64,000 nt of DNA from Sphagnum compactum (Eukaryota > Bryophyta > Sphagnopsida > Sphagnales). The DNA lies in NCBI GenBank assembly GCA_965153455.1, contig OZ234499.1, positions 4,137,577-4,201,576 on the forward strand. The letters are read 5' to 3'. The translations under genes were made by a program, and so were the position numbers. Numbering within the stretch: the first letter of the stretch is position 1; every line of letters starts with the position of its first letter. The notes under the pieces are model-generated. The model saw only the letters and a list, made by a program, of their open reading frames with translations, was not told the origin of the DNA and made no database searches. Positions 38,043 to 49,773 of this stretch are shown here, piece by piece.

Positions 38043-38945
38043 TCTACAAATATTACAACTCTAAGACTTTCCTCATGCCTTTTGTTCATAGTTTTTTTAA
38101 TTTATAAACAATTCAAGTACATGGCTCACTAGATAATTAAATAACCATTTAGTTAATAATGATTAAATTTAACATATATTTAAAATATAAACTATACACT
38201 AGAAATATTAAGTATTCATTATCAACTATTTAAATAAATAATAACTTCCTAATATTTAACTAACTACCTATCTAGTTTCTCATAAGTTGTTAATACATAA
38301 CTCAAAAATAAATAAATAACTAAAATATTGTATTACTTTTTTAAATATATAGCTAATTTACAGATAATATAATTAATGTAAAAATAATTTAATTATTTGA
38401 ATTTTTAAAATGATTATTTTAAATGTACAAATTATTAATAATGAACAAACAATTGTTATTAAAAAACAATTCCTACACGATTTTAAAGAAAATTTAATAT
38501 TAAAATATTTACATTAATTATTATCTAATTAGATTAATTATTGTAAAAAATTATCATAGATAAATAGTTACCGAATTTTTAAAAAATAAGAACTTAAATT
38601 AATTTATAATAATTCATGAAATTACAATCATTACAATAATTATTTTAATTACATTGTAATTTTTCCAAAATTTTAATGCAGGTTTAAAGTTATAAATTAC
38701 AGATTGTGAATAATTATGTTCAATTTAAAATAATTATGCATACACTATGATTAATTTTTATTTGAAGTAATTACAATGATTTAAAAGTAATGTAACATTA
38801 ATTACAATAATTTATTTATTTTACTGTAAGAATATAAAATATATAATGTACAAATCTATGTTTTAAAAATAATTATTTAGTGTAATTTATAAGTAATAAA
38901 TATATTCATTGATAATTATTTATAAAAGTGATTCATTATGGATAA
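38043..38945. other. Extremely AT-rich stretch
   Basis: Dominated by TAATTATT and ATTTAAATA words with no ORF. No clear period. Confidence 0.45.
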
Positions 38946-40493
38946 CACTAGTAGAAAAAAACATTAAAACTCGATCAATAATTTTTGGAGTTGAAATATT
39001 AATTTTAGATTCCAAAAAAACAATTCAGAATTCAAATATCACTTTTTAGATGAAATAAATCTTTGAATTTAAGTAAACAATTTCAGAATTGAAATGTCCA
39101 TTTTTAGACTCAATTAATAATTTCCTGAATTGAAATATTGATTATGAGAATCCAAAATAATAATTTGGAATTGCAATTTCAAGTTTCAAATCAAATAAGT
39201 CTTTAAATTCAAATTAAAAAACTCAAAATTGAAATATTAATTGTTAGAATCAAATAATAATTTAGAATTCAAATATAAAATTTTAGATCAAATAAGCTTT
39301 TTGAATTTAAATCACTTAAAAAAAATTCAAATAATCCTTTAAGGAATTGAAATAGCAAATTTCAGCTTCAAATATCAAATTTCAAATTCAACTAATTCTT
39401 TAAAGAATTGAAATAGTAGTGTTCATAATTGAAATATAATTTTAAGGATCAATTAAGGATTTTAAAAAATTAAATATAAAAATTCAGAATTGAAATATTA
39501 TTTTCAAATTCAAATAATCAAACAAAAAATTCCAAGAACAATTTTTAGATTCAAGTTTTTAATATTATATATTAAAAAAATGAATTATAATAGCAAATTT
39601 CAAAATTGAAACATCGATTTTAATGTTTAAATATAATTTTCATAATTTTAATTATAATTTTATACTCAAACATATATTTTTGAATAAAACTAACAATTTA
39701 AAGAATTCATATTAAAAATTTCAAATTCAAATATTTATCTTTAGATTCAAAAAAAATGTTTCAGAATTGGAATGACAATTTTCAGGTTCAAATATAATTT
39801 TCAGAATTGAAATAAGAATTTTCAGTATTGAAATATCAGTTTTCAAATTTGAATAACAATGGTTTGAGTTCAAATATTGATTTTTATATTCAAATAAAAT
39901 TTTCAAGAATTGGAATAACAATTTTTTGACTTAAATAATGATTTGTAATTAAAAAAATCAGAATGCAAATAAAAAATTCAAATTCACATAATTATTTTTT
40001 AAATTGGAATATCAATTTTTAAATTCAAATATATATACATTTTGTAATTGAAATATTAATTTTCAGAGTTGAATAATAAATTTCAAAGTTCAAATATTAA
40101 TTTTTAGATTCATAATATAAACAATATACAAACATACACATAATTAATATACACACAAATATATATTTGTGATGTATGTAATATATTGTATAATTTTAAT
40201 ACATACAGAAAAATACACCCTTATGTCATTGTAGAATACCTTTAAGATGTGACTAATTTGGTGACTATTGCAACTAATGGGACATATCAATATATTCACA
40301 GATAAAATAAACTTAAAAGCCATCCAATCGATAGGATGAAGTTTTCAATAGTTGCATCATAGTTGTAAGAGTGACCAAAATAGTTAAAATTTGATCTTAT
40401 AGTTGTAAATATTCCCAAACTTAGTCATAAATGACTACAAGTCGCACGTAGTTGCAAATGAAGTGGTTACATTTTGGTTGACTTCTACTAGTG
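38946..40493. mobile_element. Candidate CACTA-like element with internal array
   Basis: It begins CACTAGTAGAAAAAA at 38946 and ends TTCTACTAGTG at 40493, giving 11-bp inverted termini of the same type as the other CACTA elements here. The flanking triplets TAA and TTT do not match. Only the 3' side has TAGTTGCAA subterminal words, and the right flank is gypsy pol-end sequence while the left flank is not. The two ends may therefore come from different insertions. Confidence 0.45.
38990..40110. repeat. Degenerate array of TTCAGAATTGAAATAT words
   Basis: About 1.1 kb built from alternating CAGAATTGAAATA and TTTTAGATTCAAATAA words. Spacings of the first word include 58, 41 and 41 bp, so the period is variable. 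ORFs here are by-products of the repeat. Confidence 0.75.
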
Positions 40494-40510
40494 TTTCTAT
40501 CATTTTACAA

Positions 40511-40548
40511 GGATTTCGGGGACAAAATCCAAAGTACAGAGGGGGTAA
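40511..40548 (+). other. Gypsy 3' pol end and polypurine tract
   Basis: GGATTTCGGGGACAAAATCC followed by AGAGGGGGTAA closely matches the usual junction in plant chromovirus-type gypsy elements, where a '..TTTCGGGGACGAAAT..' end of pol is followed by a G-rich polypurine tract and the LTR. Upstream pol has been lost. Confidence 0.6.
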
Positions 40549-40968
40549 TGGTAAGGGGGTAAGATGAATATGTGATTTTGGATAAACAACGCAATTAGGA
40601 TAGGGACTAATCAAGGAACTTTGTTAGTTGAATTTTGAATTCTTATTATTTGGACATGATGATGTGACTTGGGATGGTTCAAAAAGGGAAAGTTATGGAG
40701 AATAAGAAGAGGAGGAGAACATGAGATAGGGAATTTTAAAGAAGAGTAGGAGGAGCTAGAAGTACTTGTAGTAGAAAACCATACATTTTGTTTTTGGATA
40801 TATCACAGATTTTAAATGTTGTTTTGGGATTTTTTTCAACAAAACATGGGAGTATGCTATAATTTGGATTCATGTTTTCAGTATTACAAAGAAACATAGA
40901 CTTGTATAATGAATTCTATGTTCATCTTTTGTGTGAATTTTCTATAGTGTTAAATTATGAAGAAATGG
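40549..40968 (+). repeat. Gypsy-type LTR fragment, copy 2 (3' LTR)
   Basis: Starts TGGTAAGGGGGTAAGATG straight after the polypurine tract and matches 9160-9570 throughout. Matching landmarks are GATGATGTGACTTGGGAT, AGAGTAGGAGGAG and GTGTGAATTTTCTATAGTGT. Not shared after 40968. Confidence 0.65.
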
Positions 40969-41561
40969 ATTATAATATTACTTCTGGAGTTTTTAACAAT
41001 GTATTCTGAAGTGCAGATATTGGTTACATGCAATAACCATGAAACTAATGTTGGGAATGAATGGTTGTGTTAAGTTTGTTGAGCCTTAAAATAGAAATAG
41101 TGAACATATGCATGTGAAATGCAAATATGTTGTAATAATAGTGTGAAATATTCTACAAGAACTTAAATTTCATTTTTACTAATTTCATACCGGATCCTTA
41201 GAGCACCATATGCATTAGTTTTGTCTCGATGATTTGAATAGTTGTGTCGGTGGGATAACACAGAAATATGCAATTGTTAGGCCTTTAGTTCCAACTACAT
41301 GGCTTATCCAAGAAGGTACTAACATAACTCAAAATAGGCAATAACTTTTTAAAAAGCGGGGTTTTCTTTTGACTGTAGTCATGCTTGAAATTTATTTGGT
41401 TCCCAATCAATTAGTCCAAGTAGTTCACATGTGCTTACTATGAGTGTTCATAACATTGTGTAATCAGCTGATGCACATTGTTGGCCCACAACTCGTGGTG
41501 GTAAGAAGGTGAAACAACCTTCCATGTCAAATAACACAACAACACACCAACAATTGAAAGG

Positions 41562-41879
41562 TTGGCATCTTACTTACCTAATGCACTATTTCCCCCCTTG
41601 TTAATGTCCCTTCACCTGGGTATGGACGAATTTAAAATATTTTTTTCAGATGACCAAAGATACAATGTGACTATTGGAAATTTCCCTAGATGTTCATGTG
41701 TTTACTTTGTCAAAATGTTGGCAGGTTCTTTGGGTGTATGTGCATTGTCAACATGTGTATCATGTCTTGCAAATGATCATGTTTTGTGGGCTCACGGAGA
41801 GTTCATTCATCACTCCACATGGAGTTGGGATGAAATTCAACATTTGTTGAAGTGCTCTAAAGTTTTTGAACTCTTGTGA
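41562..41879 (+). pseudogene. SWIM-type zinc-finger fragment, transposase-related
   Basis: The 105-codon ORF contains YNVTIGNFPRCSCVYFVKML, matching the first half of the SWIM zinc finger (CxC after a short beta strand) as found in plant MULE/FAR1-like transposases and their relatives. After a run that has probably lost frame (the CxH half, normally WVYCKHLYYVF, is not intact), the C-terminal part resumes with H(G)EFIHHSTWSWDEIQHLL, like the 'FIHAPTFSYNEV.RLL' that follows SWIM in those proteins. No DDE transposase domain is visible upstream, and the adjoining 41.0-41.5 kb has only stops. It is best read as a degraded exon or element fragment. Identity is from motif wording only. Confidence 0.5.
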
Positions 41880-43780
41880 TAGTACATCAAAATCTCATTC
41901 ATAAACTTGTTTGTAGTTGGCTAGACTATGTAAGAAGTTTAAATATTAGTTTTCGCCCATTCATTATGTTTTCCATTTTGTAATTTTTGAATCATTGTAA
42001 AATGATGTTTATTTATGTATAATACTTCCGCCATTTCAACACATGTTTGTCAAATATTTAATATATTTTGAAAAATTATTTTTTATCAAATATTTTTCAA
42101 GTATGCAATTCCCACCCATTTTGACATTTTTTAAAATGTTGTAATTATTGTCCAAGAGTAGTAGACATTTGGAGCAATATTTGCACGAAGGATGATAAAA
42201 TGCATTAGGTTAAATTAACAGAAATGCTTTCAAATGCTCACACAATGTTGTTGTTGATGACTTTCTTGGCCAAACCCATGTTCATAATCAATGAGCCATT
42301 GTTCATTTCAAAATAAACCATGGACGTGACATGGCAAAATATTCCAAGGCTTTTCAGAGAATATTTTGTCACATCATGGAATAATATGTGACATGGTAGA
42401 ATATTCGACCATGTCACTTAATAATATCCACATGGAAAATAATATATTAAGAATATTCCATGACATGACATGGAATATGTTATAGGATTCCTTTCCTGCT
42501 CATGGAGCAGGCTTGCTTGCTCACCTGCTAACATCATTGTCATTTTAAAGAATCTTGTATGGACTTATAGGGAGTGTAATTTCTACCAATATTGAGCCAC
42601 CATATTGTGCATTCACCCTTAAGAATTTGTTGATTCCCTTCCCCCAACACTCTTCGAAATCATACGACATTTTAATAAAAACTAATCCAATCCCCCTCAT
42701 ATCTATCATGATTCTAAAACTAAATGGCCAAAAAATCTTGCTCCAAACCCCTAGCAAGGCAAATTATTGGCTACTTTTGTTGCAATGCCTTTCCAACTCA
42801 CATTAGTTGTTTATTTTTTGAAAATATGTGCACAAAATTGAAAGAACAATACATAAATTCACATCCATCCACCCCCAATCCCTTGTAACTTCTTTAATTT
42901 TTTAAAAAAAGGTCCAACAACCACAATGATTTTATTGTGTTTATATGTATACATGTTCAAGTACAACCTTCAATCATTCAATAAGTAGTTTTAATTAGGG
43001 GTTGAACGGTTTCAATGGTTTCAACGTCTTATTCCCAATTTGAGCAAGTAGTTGTATCAAAAAGTTGTGCCAACTAAATTTGAAAAACCAATTGGGTCCC
43101 TTTGCAAACATTTCAAGGCAACACAACAAATTTGCCTTTTCACTTGCATCAACAAATTTTCCATTTGTGATCCTTGAAACAAGGAAAGTCTTAACAAGTA
43201 GTAATTTTGATGAGGTTCTATATAGATAATAGTTAAAATTCTGTTAGAAAAATAGGAACAAAAAACTAAGAATAATTCTTTTTGACATTTAGTGATTGAC
43301 ATTTGAAGAAATATAAGTGTTATAAATATATATTTAGAAATAATATAATGTTGTTATTGTCAAAATAGTAATGAATGTAATTGGCAAAGGCACAAATGAC
43401 AATTTTTGTGAATATAAAATGCAATAGAGACAAAGGAAAGGTTATTGTGTTAAAAAAAAAGTTTTCTTGTGTATAATTTTTGAGAGAATAAGTGAGAAAT
43501 AAAATAGAACAAAGGTTGTGTGAACAATTTTGCAATAATGTTGTGATCTTTGAACTCATTACAATTATCTAGGAATAACAACGATCTATTAGTTTTCTTA
43601 TGTGTTTATCCTGTGGACTTATAACAAGTTGAGTTAGATTTTTAAAGGTAGGTATTAATTCTTTTTTTTGGTTTCTATCTTCTACATCAAGTTTCTTGCT
43701 TGAGCCTAAAAAAATTCATTATGTTATTTTATCATTTTTTTCTAATTTGTAACCAAAGCTTCCCTCATTAACACCCTTGG
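41880..43780. other. Unassigned stretch
   Basis: At 42310-42480 GACATGG and GGAATAT words repeat in both orientations and could form hairpins, but no clean element ends were found. ORFs at 42545-42806 and 43057-43559 have no recognisable domain. Confidence 0.4.
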
Positions 43781-44099
43781 GCTTGTTAAATGGTATCAAA
43801 GTAAGTACCTTTTTTATTCCGAAAGTCGTAGCCCAAAGTGCACTCCTTAACTACACGCATTTGGGGGGTTAGAAAAGCATGTGGGAACTCCAAGATGGGA
43901 CTAGGATTAGGGTGTTAATTAAGTTCATGGACAAATTAATTGACACAAACCAAAAACAAGTTGGTTAGCACAAATTGGAACCAACTTGGGTCAAAATGGA
44001 ATGTTTCGAGAATATTATGGAAAGGAAATTAAAAGGACATTTTGAGATGCTACCAATTTTTTGGATCATGCAAAGTGCCCATTAATTGAATGATTAAAA
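43781..44099 (+). repeat. Family B copy B3, interrupted by a CACTA insertion
   Basis: After CTTGGGCTTGTTAAA, the sequence TGGTATCAAAGTAAG at 43791 is the best tRNA-iMet-type primer site in the family (the canonical start is TGGTATCAGAGC). The family landmarks AAGTGCACTCCTTAA, TTTGGGGGGTTAG, AAGATGGGACTAGGATTAGGG and AACAAGTTGGTTAGC follow. The copy is cut at 44102 by the CACTA element. Confidence 0.6.
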
Positions 44100-44102
44100 G
44101 GA
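44100..44102 (+). other. CACTA target-site duplication (left), GGA
   Basis: GGA here and GGA at 48745-48747 flank the element; a 3-bp duplication is the rule for CACTA transposons. Confidence 0.75.
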
Positions 44103-44875
44103 CACTAGTAGAAAACCCCCCTTTTTCAACCAAAAGTTTTCAACTACATGACATTGGCAACTATGTTTCAACTAGATTTTTTAAATTTCTAAATAAAATT
44201 ATGGAAATTACCAATTAAGTTGATCCATTTACTATATTGGTATATAGTTGAAAGCATTTTTCAATTGCATGGTCATTTGCCGAATATTCCTGGCTTCGAC
44301 AATGTCTCCAAGTTGAACTTCCAACTATGTTAGTAAACAATGTGAAGCATGTTTCAACTAAGGTGTCATTTTTGAAATATTTTTGGCATCTAATGTTCTT
44401 TAGTTGGCACATAGTCAAGACATTAACTAGTGTTCAACTATTTTGGATGATAAAATGTACTAGAGGATGGATGAAAACAATCTTGTTTACAACTATTTCT
44501 TTCAACTAGGTTAAACAACTAATAGGTAACTTTAATTTTCTACATAAATATTATAATATTTATTTAAAATTATGATAACATTAAATTACCTGTAAATTTT
44601 ATTTGTATAAATAAAGATTTTTTTTGTGCATATAAATATTAAACTTTAATTTCAAAATAAAGTTTAAATTGTAAAAAAAAATATGTTAGTACTAATGTTT
44701 ATGTTCAATACAAATGTAATTTATTATTTCTATGTAGATCATTACAACATATCAAGTAATGATACATAACTAATAATATTGTGAAATTATAATGTTTATT
44801 CATTTTTATACACATGATATTTTAATATTTGTTTAAAATTATGATAAAAATTCATTAAACAGTAATGTACCCTAT

Positions 44876-45736
44876 GTCATTGGCCCAAGTTTGATTGCAT
44901 TCAATTGAATTTTCCTTCCAAACCCCTTTTTGCAATTTGTTTGAATTTCCAACAACATTACGTACCCACCAAAAATTCAATAATATTGTTCACATTTTAG
45001 GTCTCAAAATTATGAAATCAACTTTATTAAATCAAACTTGGTGAGGGCATTCCAACAATACCAAGAACACCCCCAAATTCCAATATAGTTTTCAATCTTG
45101 GTTTTTCAAAAACTTCAATGAAAAAATGGTTCAATAATCAATAGATTCCACACTATAGCTCCAAACATTCTAAACCAAGTCGTTGCACCCCTATTGATTG
45201 AGAACTTTTTGATGATAAATTCCATAGCATAACCTAAAACACTGTGGTTTGGGAGATATCATTATGACAAAACAAAACAAATTACCGTCCTTCATGGATA
45301 AATAAGGTAACATGTGTTGTTGGCGCCAAGTGTGAACACACTCAACTCATTTCCCTTTTAAACCCAATTTGTTGTAATTTGTTTGAATTTTCAATAACAA
45401 AATTAATTCAAAATTCAATATCTTCCACACCTTAAGTATGAACATTATGAAACAAATTTCATTAAATCTAATTCAATGATTACTTTCCAACAACACCAAG
45501 TACACATTTGGATTTGAGTAAAATTTTTATGTATGATTTTTAAAATGTTTATTAAGAAGATGGTTCAATAATCAATAACCTTTGCATTGTAGCTCCAAAA
45601 ACTTTCAACCCAAGTCAGTGCACCCTTATTCATTATTAGGTTTTTCAAAAATATCAATAGCATTATATGAAGTAATTTGGTTTGGGAAATTTTTGAATAA
45701 AACAAAACAAATTATTTACCTTCATTAATAGATTAA
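44876..45736 (+). repeat. ~440-bp direct tandem duplication inside the CACTA element
   Basis: TTGG(C)CCAAGT... at about 44879 and 45320 open two diverged copies. Each carries ATGGTTCAATAATCAATA, CATTGTAGCTCCAAA-like and AAAACAAAACAAATTA blocks in the same order and at similar spacing. Confidence 0.75.
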
Positions 45737-45739
45737 ATT

Positions 45740-46740
45740 ATGTGTAAATTATCTTTGTATAAAATGAATGGTTATCTATGATGCAAATATTTTTTGTGCA
45801 CACAGATAATATGATTGAAGGAAATTTAAGGAGATTCTGAAATATAAATTTGTAATAATGTGCATGCTCAATACACCTAATTATTATTTATATGTAAATT
45901 GGATTCTAGTTTACAACATATCAAATAATGATACATAATTAATATTTTTTGTGGAATTTTAATGTTAATTAATTTTTATAGACATGATATCTCAATAGTA
46001 CTTTAATTGAAATAAAATTTCATTAAAAATTAAACTACATGTAAATTCTATTTGTGCACATGAATGTTTATGTATGATGCAAATTTTTTTTGTGCACCTA
46101 AATATTAAATTTTAATTTCAAAATAAAATTTAAGGAAATTTTGAAATATGAGTTTGCAATAATGTAAATTCAATATATGTAATTTATTATTTCTTTGTAA
46201 ATCAAATGTTAATTTACAACAAATAAAGTAATGATACATAGTCCATAATTTTGTGGAAGTTTAATGTTTATTCATTTTTATACGTACGATGTCTTAATAT
46301 ATTTTTAAAATTACAATAAAAATTCATTAATTATTAAGGTACATGTAAATTTTTTTGTGCATATAAATATTACACTTCAATTTGAAAATAAAATTCAAAG
46401 AAATCTTGAATTATAAGTCAACTTAATAATGTGTATGTTCAATACATGCATAATTCATAATTTCTATGTAAATTCAATTTTAGTTTACAACATATCAAGT
46501 AAGGATATTTAAGTAATATTTTTTTGGAATATGTTCAATATATGTGTAAATATATTATTTGCATGTAAATTCAATTTTAGTTTACAACATATCAAGTGAG
46601 GATATTTAAGTAATATGTTTTTGGAATGTGTTCAATACACGTGTAATTTATTATTTCCATGTAAATTCAATTTTAGTTTACAACATATCATGTAATGATA
46701 CATAATTAATATGTTTTAGAATTCTATTTTTAGTCTAATT
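45740..46740 (+). repeat. Nested-period tandem array in the CACTA element
   Basis: TTTACAACATATCAAGTAA-type words occur near 45915, 46214, 46484, 46581 and 46677. The first steps are about 300 and 270 bp, the last two 97 and 96 bp, so a long unit and a shortened unit have both been amplified. Another copy of the word lies at 44735. The reverse complement recurs at 58024, 58291 and 58591 in the sibling element. Confidence 0.75.
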
Positions 46741-47330
46741 TTTGCTATTAGTTCCATGTTTTTCATGTAATAAAATTATCTATTTATTTATTTATGATTA
46801 AATTATAATAATTTTTAGAATAATTAGTAAAGATACATAATAAATTATCATATAATATCAGAAATTATTTTTATTTAACACTAATATAATATAAAATATT
46901 TTTTCTTATTTAATATTTATTATACAAGTCATTTAATAGTTCCAACAAGTTAGATAAAAATAGTTAAATAACTATCCTAACCTAACTACTAGCTACAATA
47001 TTATTATTAATGTTGTTGTAATTGTAGTCAATTATTAATTATCACAACATTATAATAATTATTGTAATTAAAATATCATCTAAATTTATTATTGAATATT
47101 TATATTTGAGTTAATTCTTTGTTTTTATGAAATGTCAATATGAATGTATAATGAATTTATTTAATTATACAACTATATAATTTAAAATAGTTGATGAAGA
47201 AATACTATAAGTAATTAAGGTAAGTAACTAGACCTAGGCTAGATAGATTATTAGTTTAGTTCTAGGCCTAACTAAGCTTAAACTAGCTTGTAGAACTAGA
47301 TTACAACTAGGGTAGACAGCAAATGGTACT

Positions 47331-47847
47331 CTATCACCGAACACTCTCAAGTTTTCCTTCGTTTCAACACCAAATTGAACATTTTTTATGTCATTGGAAG
47401 CGTAAAATAGAGAGCTACAAATGTTCTTTGAACCTCAAAAACAAAGGAACAAAGCAGAGAATGTAGGAAGAAAAAGAATGAGATTTTGTCTCTAGACCCC
47501 CTTTACTTCCAGCAACTTTATCTTGTTTTGATTCATTTTGAACGATTTCAAAGGTTACAAATGTGTTATTTCAAAATCTATAAGATTTGGTTAAAGTGAA
47601 AAATTAAAAAAATAATAGTTGAAGAGCTTAAGCTCCAAAATCATACTGAACATTTATGAAAAAATCCAAAGCACAACCCCCTTCACTTTGAAACAACATA
47701 TCTTGCTCATTTTTCATTAAATTGCAGCGTTTTTTACAAATTTGGATACGTTAGGTGGAGGACTACAAAATTGTTTTAAGTTTCAAAAGGAACAAACCAT
47801 GGACAAGAAGTTATAATGATCCAATATCATTAAGTGTTCGGTGATAG
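47331..47847. mobile_element. 517-bp inverted-repeat element (MITE-like) nested in CACTA
   Basis: CTATCACCGAACACT at the left end and its exact complement AGTGTTCGGTGATAG at the right end form 15-bp perfect terminal inverted repeats. The interior contains two diverged copies of an ACCCCCTT(T/C)ACTT...ATCTTG block. The target duplication is unclear, possibly TA a few bases outside, so the superfamily is not assigned. There is no ORF; the element is non-autonomous. Confidence 0.65.
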
Positions 47848-48199
47848 GTGTATTTACCCTAGGTCACAACTAAAATCTTTATCCCATATTGTTTGGTTTC
47901 CATTCCATGAATCCAAACTATATGAATGAATGCACTAGGATTGTTGGAAAACAGAATAAACATGAAAATTTAATAGCCATTTGGATGAGCCAATAAAAAA
48001 CGTTCAACCTTAAAGGCTAAACCAAATGAAATAGGATTTCATTTATTAATTGCCATGTGGTTTAGGTCTAGCCTAACATAGGTGCCTAGATCTAGCCCTA
48101 ACTTAAGCCTAAATTAAATGGCCTATGTTTAGGTTTAACCTAGGTGCCTAGGTTTAGACCTAACCTATGTTTAGGCACCATGTGGCCTAAACTATTGAT

Positions 48200-48345
48200 G
48201 TGGATGTGCCACGTGTCATTTAATTATTTGTTGACCCCAAAATTTGTGAGCATGCCACATGTCATTTAACTATTTGTTGACCCCACATTTTATGAATGTG
48301 CCACATGTCAACATTGTGAATGTGCCACGTGTCACAAAACCACTA
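48200..48345 (+). repeat. Repeats with GCCACGTGTCA words
   Basis: ATGTGCCACGTGTCATTTAA followed by TATTTGTTGACCCC repeats with a period near 52 bp, with further shorter copies to 48345. The CACGTG core is a G-box, but in this context it is simply part of the transposon's repeat. The reverse complement occurs at 56820-56960 in the sibling element. Confidence 0.65.
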
Positions 48346-48744
48346 GCCAAATGTTCAATTTACATAGTTGTAACACAGTCGAAATGTTCAACTTACATAG
48401 TTATAACCTAGTTGAAATTGTAACTATATTTTTGGCTTATATCATGCTTAGTTCACGGATGAAGTTCATCCATTAGTCGAATGTAGTTGACAACATTATT
48501 CGACTATATCGGTAAAACAATTTTCAACTAAATTGGCAAGTAGTGGCACGTAGTGGCTATTGCTGTGGTGTTGACACATGGAATACACTTTCGACTATAA
48601 TTTCATTATCAACTTGTACTTTTTGACATTACTGGTTAGCAGTTGCAAAAAATAAATTGCAACTATATTTGTAGTTTTCGACTTTGTTTGTAGTTGAACA
48701 GTAGTTGAAAACGTAGTTGCAAAAGGGGGGGTTTTCTACTAGTG

Positions 48745-48747
48745 GGA
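48745..48747 (+). other. CACTA target-site duplication (right), GGA
   Basis: Matches the GGA at 44100-44102. Confidence 0.75.
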
Positions 48748-49385
48748 CGTGGAGACCTAGTGTAAAACAACTATTATGGGCATGGCGTCCATGGGTTAAA
48801 ATAGGAGCCACTTCAAGGTAACCAACATATTCTTGACAAGTTTATAAGTTTCAAAAACTAAGTTCATTACACCAAAAGTGACATCCATTGCTTGGACATT
48901 TTTAAAACTATTATTAAATTTCAATCATGTATTTATGTCCTTAATCATGTAACATTTGTTAGTCATGTTTACTTTTACATGATTAAATCGTGTCATAGGC
49001 TCACAATTACATAACTAAATCATGTGATTTGATTTAAAAACTATGTTTGACCACTTGTAAAACTATTGGACACATCAAAAAGCTAAAAAATATATATGAA
49101 AAGAAATATGTTGATTAGATGCATGCATTGAAAAGTAATATGTTCATAATTAACACTAGGAAAATAATTATTTTATATAAGGTTTAAATATTTCCAAAGG
49201 TAATCCCAGAAAAAGGCAATCAATTAATTTATGATCTTCAACCAATTTGTCAATGATTTTAAATATTTTGGTTTTGCACATAAACCACAAAAATAGACTT
49301 ACTTCAACATCATGTCATTAAGCCATTTTTTTTGGGAACCAATATTAAAATACATTCACATTTGGTTTTGCTAAAATTTAGCCAT
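48748..49385. other. Unassigned stretch after the CACTA element
   Basis: The first bases should be the continuation of family B copy B3. The rest is AT-rich with no supported feature. Confidence 0.4.
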
Positions 49386-49740
49386 ATTGGTCAATGTAAT
49401 TTTAGCCTAAATAGGCTTATATATGTTTAACTTCTAGGTTTACCTTTTAAGTTTATCCTTTAGGTTTAGCCTAGGTTTAACCTCTAAGTTAGGTTTTGGA
49501 TTTAAGTTTAGCTTGGGTTTAATGTAAGTTTCACCTAAGTTTAACTTTTAAGTTTACCCTTTAGGTTTAACTTATGTTGAGCTTAATTTTAGCCTCAATT
49601 TAACCTTTATGTTTAACATGTACGTTTAACCTAAGTTTAGGCTCTAGGGCTAGTTATAGGTTTAGTTTAGTTTAACTTATAAGTTTAGCCTAAATAACCT
49701 AAGTTAACATAGGTTAAAATATGTTAGTGTGTACACCTAT
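49386..49740 (+). repeat. Array of TTTAGGTTTAACCT-like words
   Basis: About 350 bp of loosely periodic (about 11-22 bp) AGGTTTA(A/G)CCTAAGTTTA words. It leads directly into the tRNA-like module at 49774. Confidence 0.7.
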
Positions 49741-49773
49741 GTGATGATTAATTATATTACAAATAAAAAGTTG

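Larger units (their letters stand above)
44103..48744. mobile_element. Non-autonomous CACTA (En/Spm) transposon, 4642 bp
   Basis: The ends are CACTAGTAGAAAACCCCCC on the left and its near-exact complement on the right, continuing as TTTTGCAACTACG-like sequence. The flanks carry identical GGA triplets. TAGTTGAAA/TAGTTGCAA subterminal words cluster within about 400 bp of each end, as expected for transposase-binding repeats. No transposase ORF is present, so movement would have depended on an autonomous relative. Inside are a ~440-bp direct duplication, a tandem array of AACATATCAAGTAATG-containing units, a nested 517-bp inverted-repeat element, CTAGGTTTA-rich sequence, and ~53-bp repeats with GCCACGTGTCA words. 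The element at 56445-59378 is a shorter relative in the opposite orientation. Confidence 0.85.

Noticed and set aside
48200-48345. G-box (CACGTG) promoter cluster
   Set aside because: The words are units of a transposon tandem repeat, also present in the sibling element with the core mutated; no gene lies nearby.
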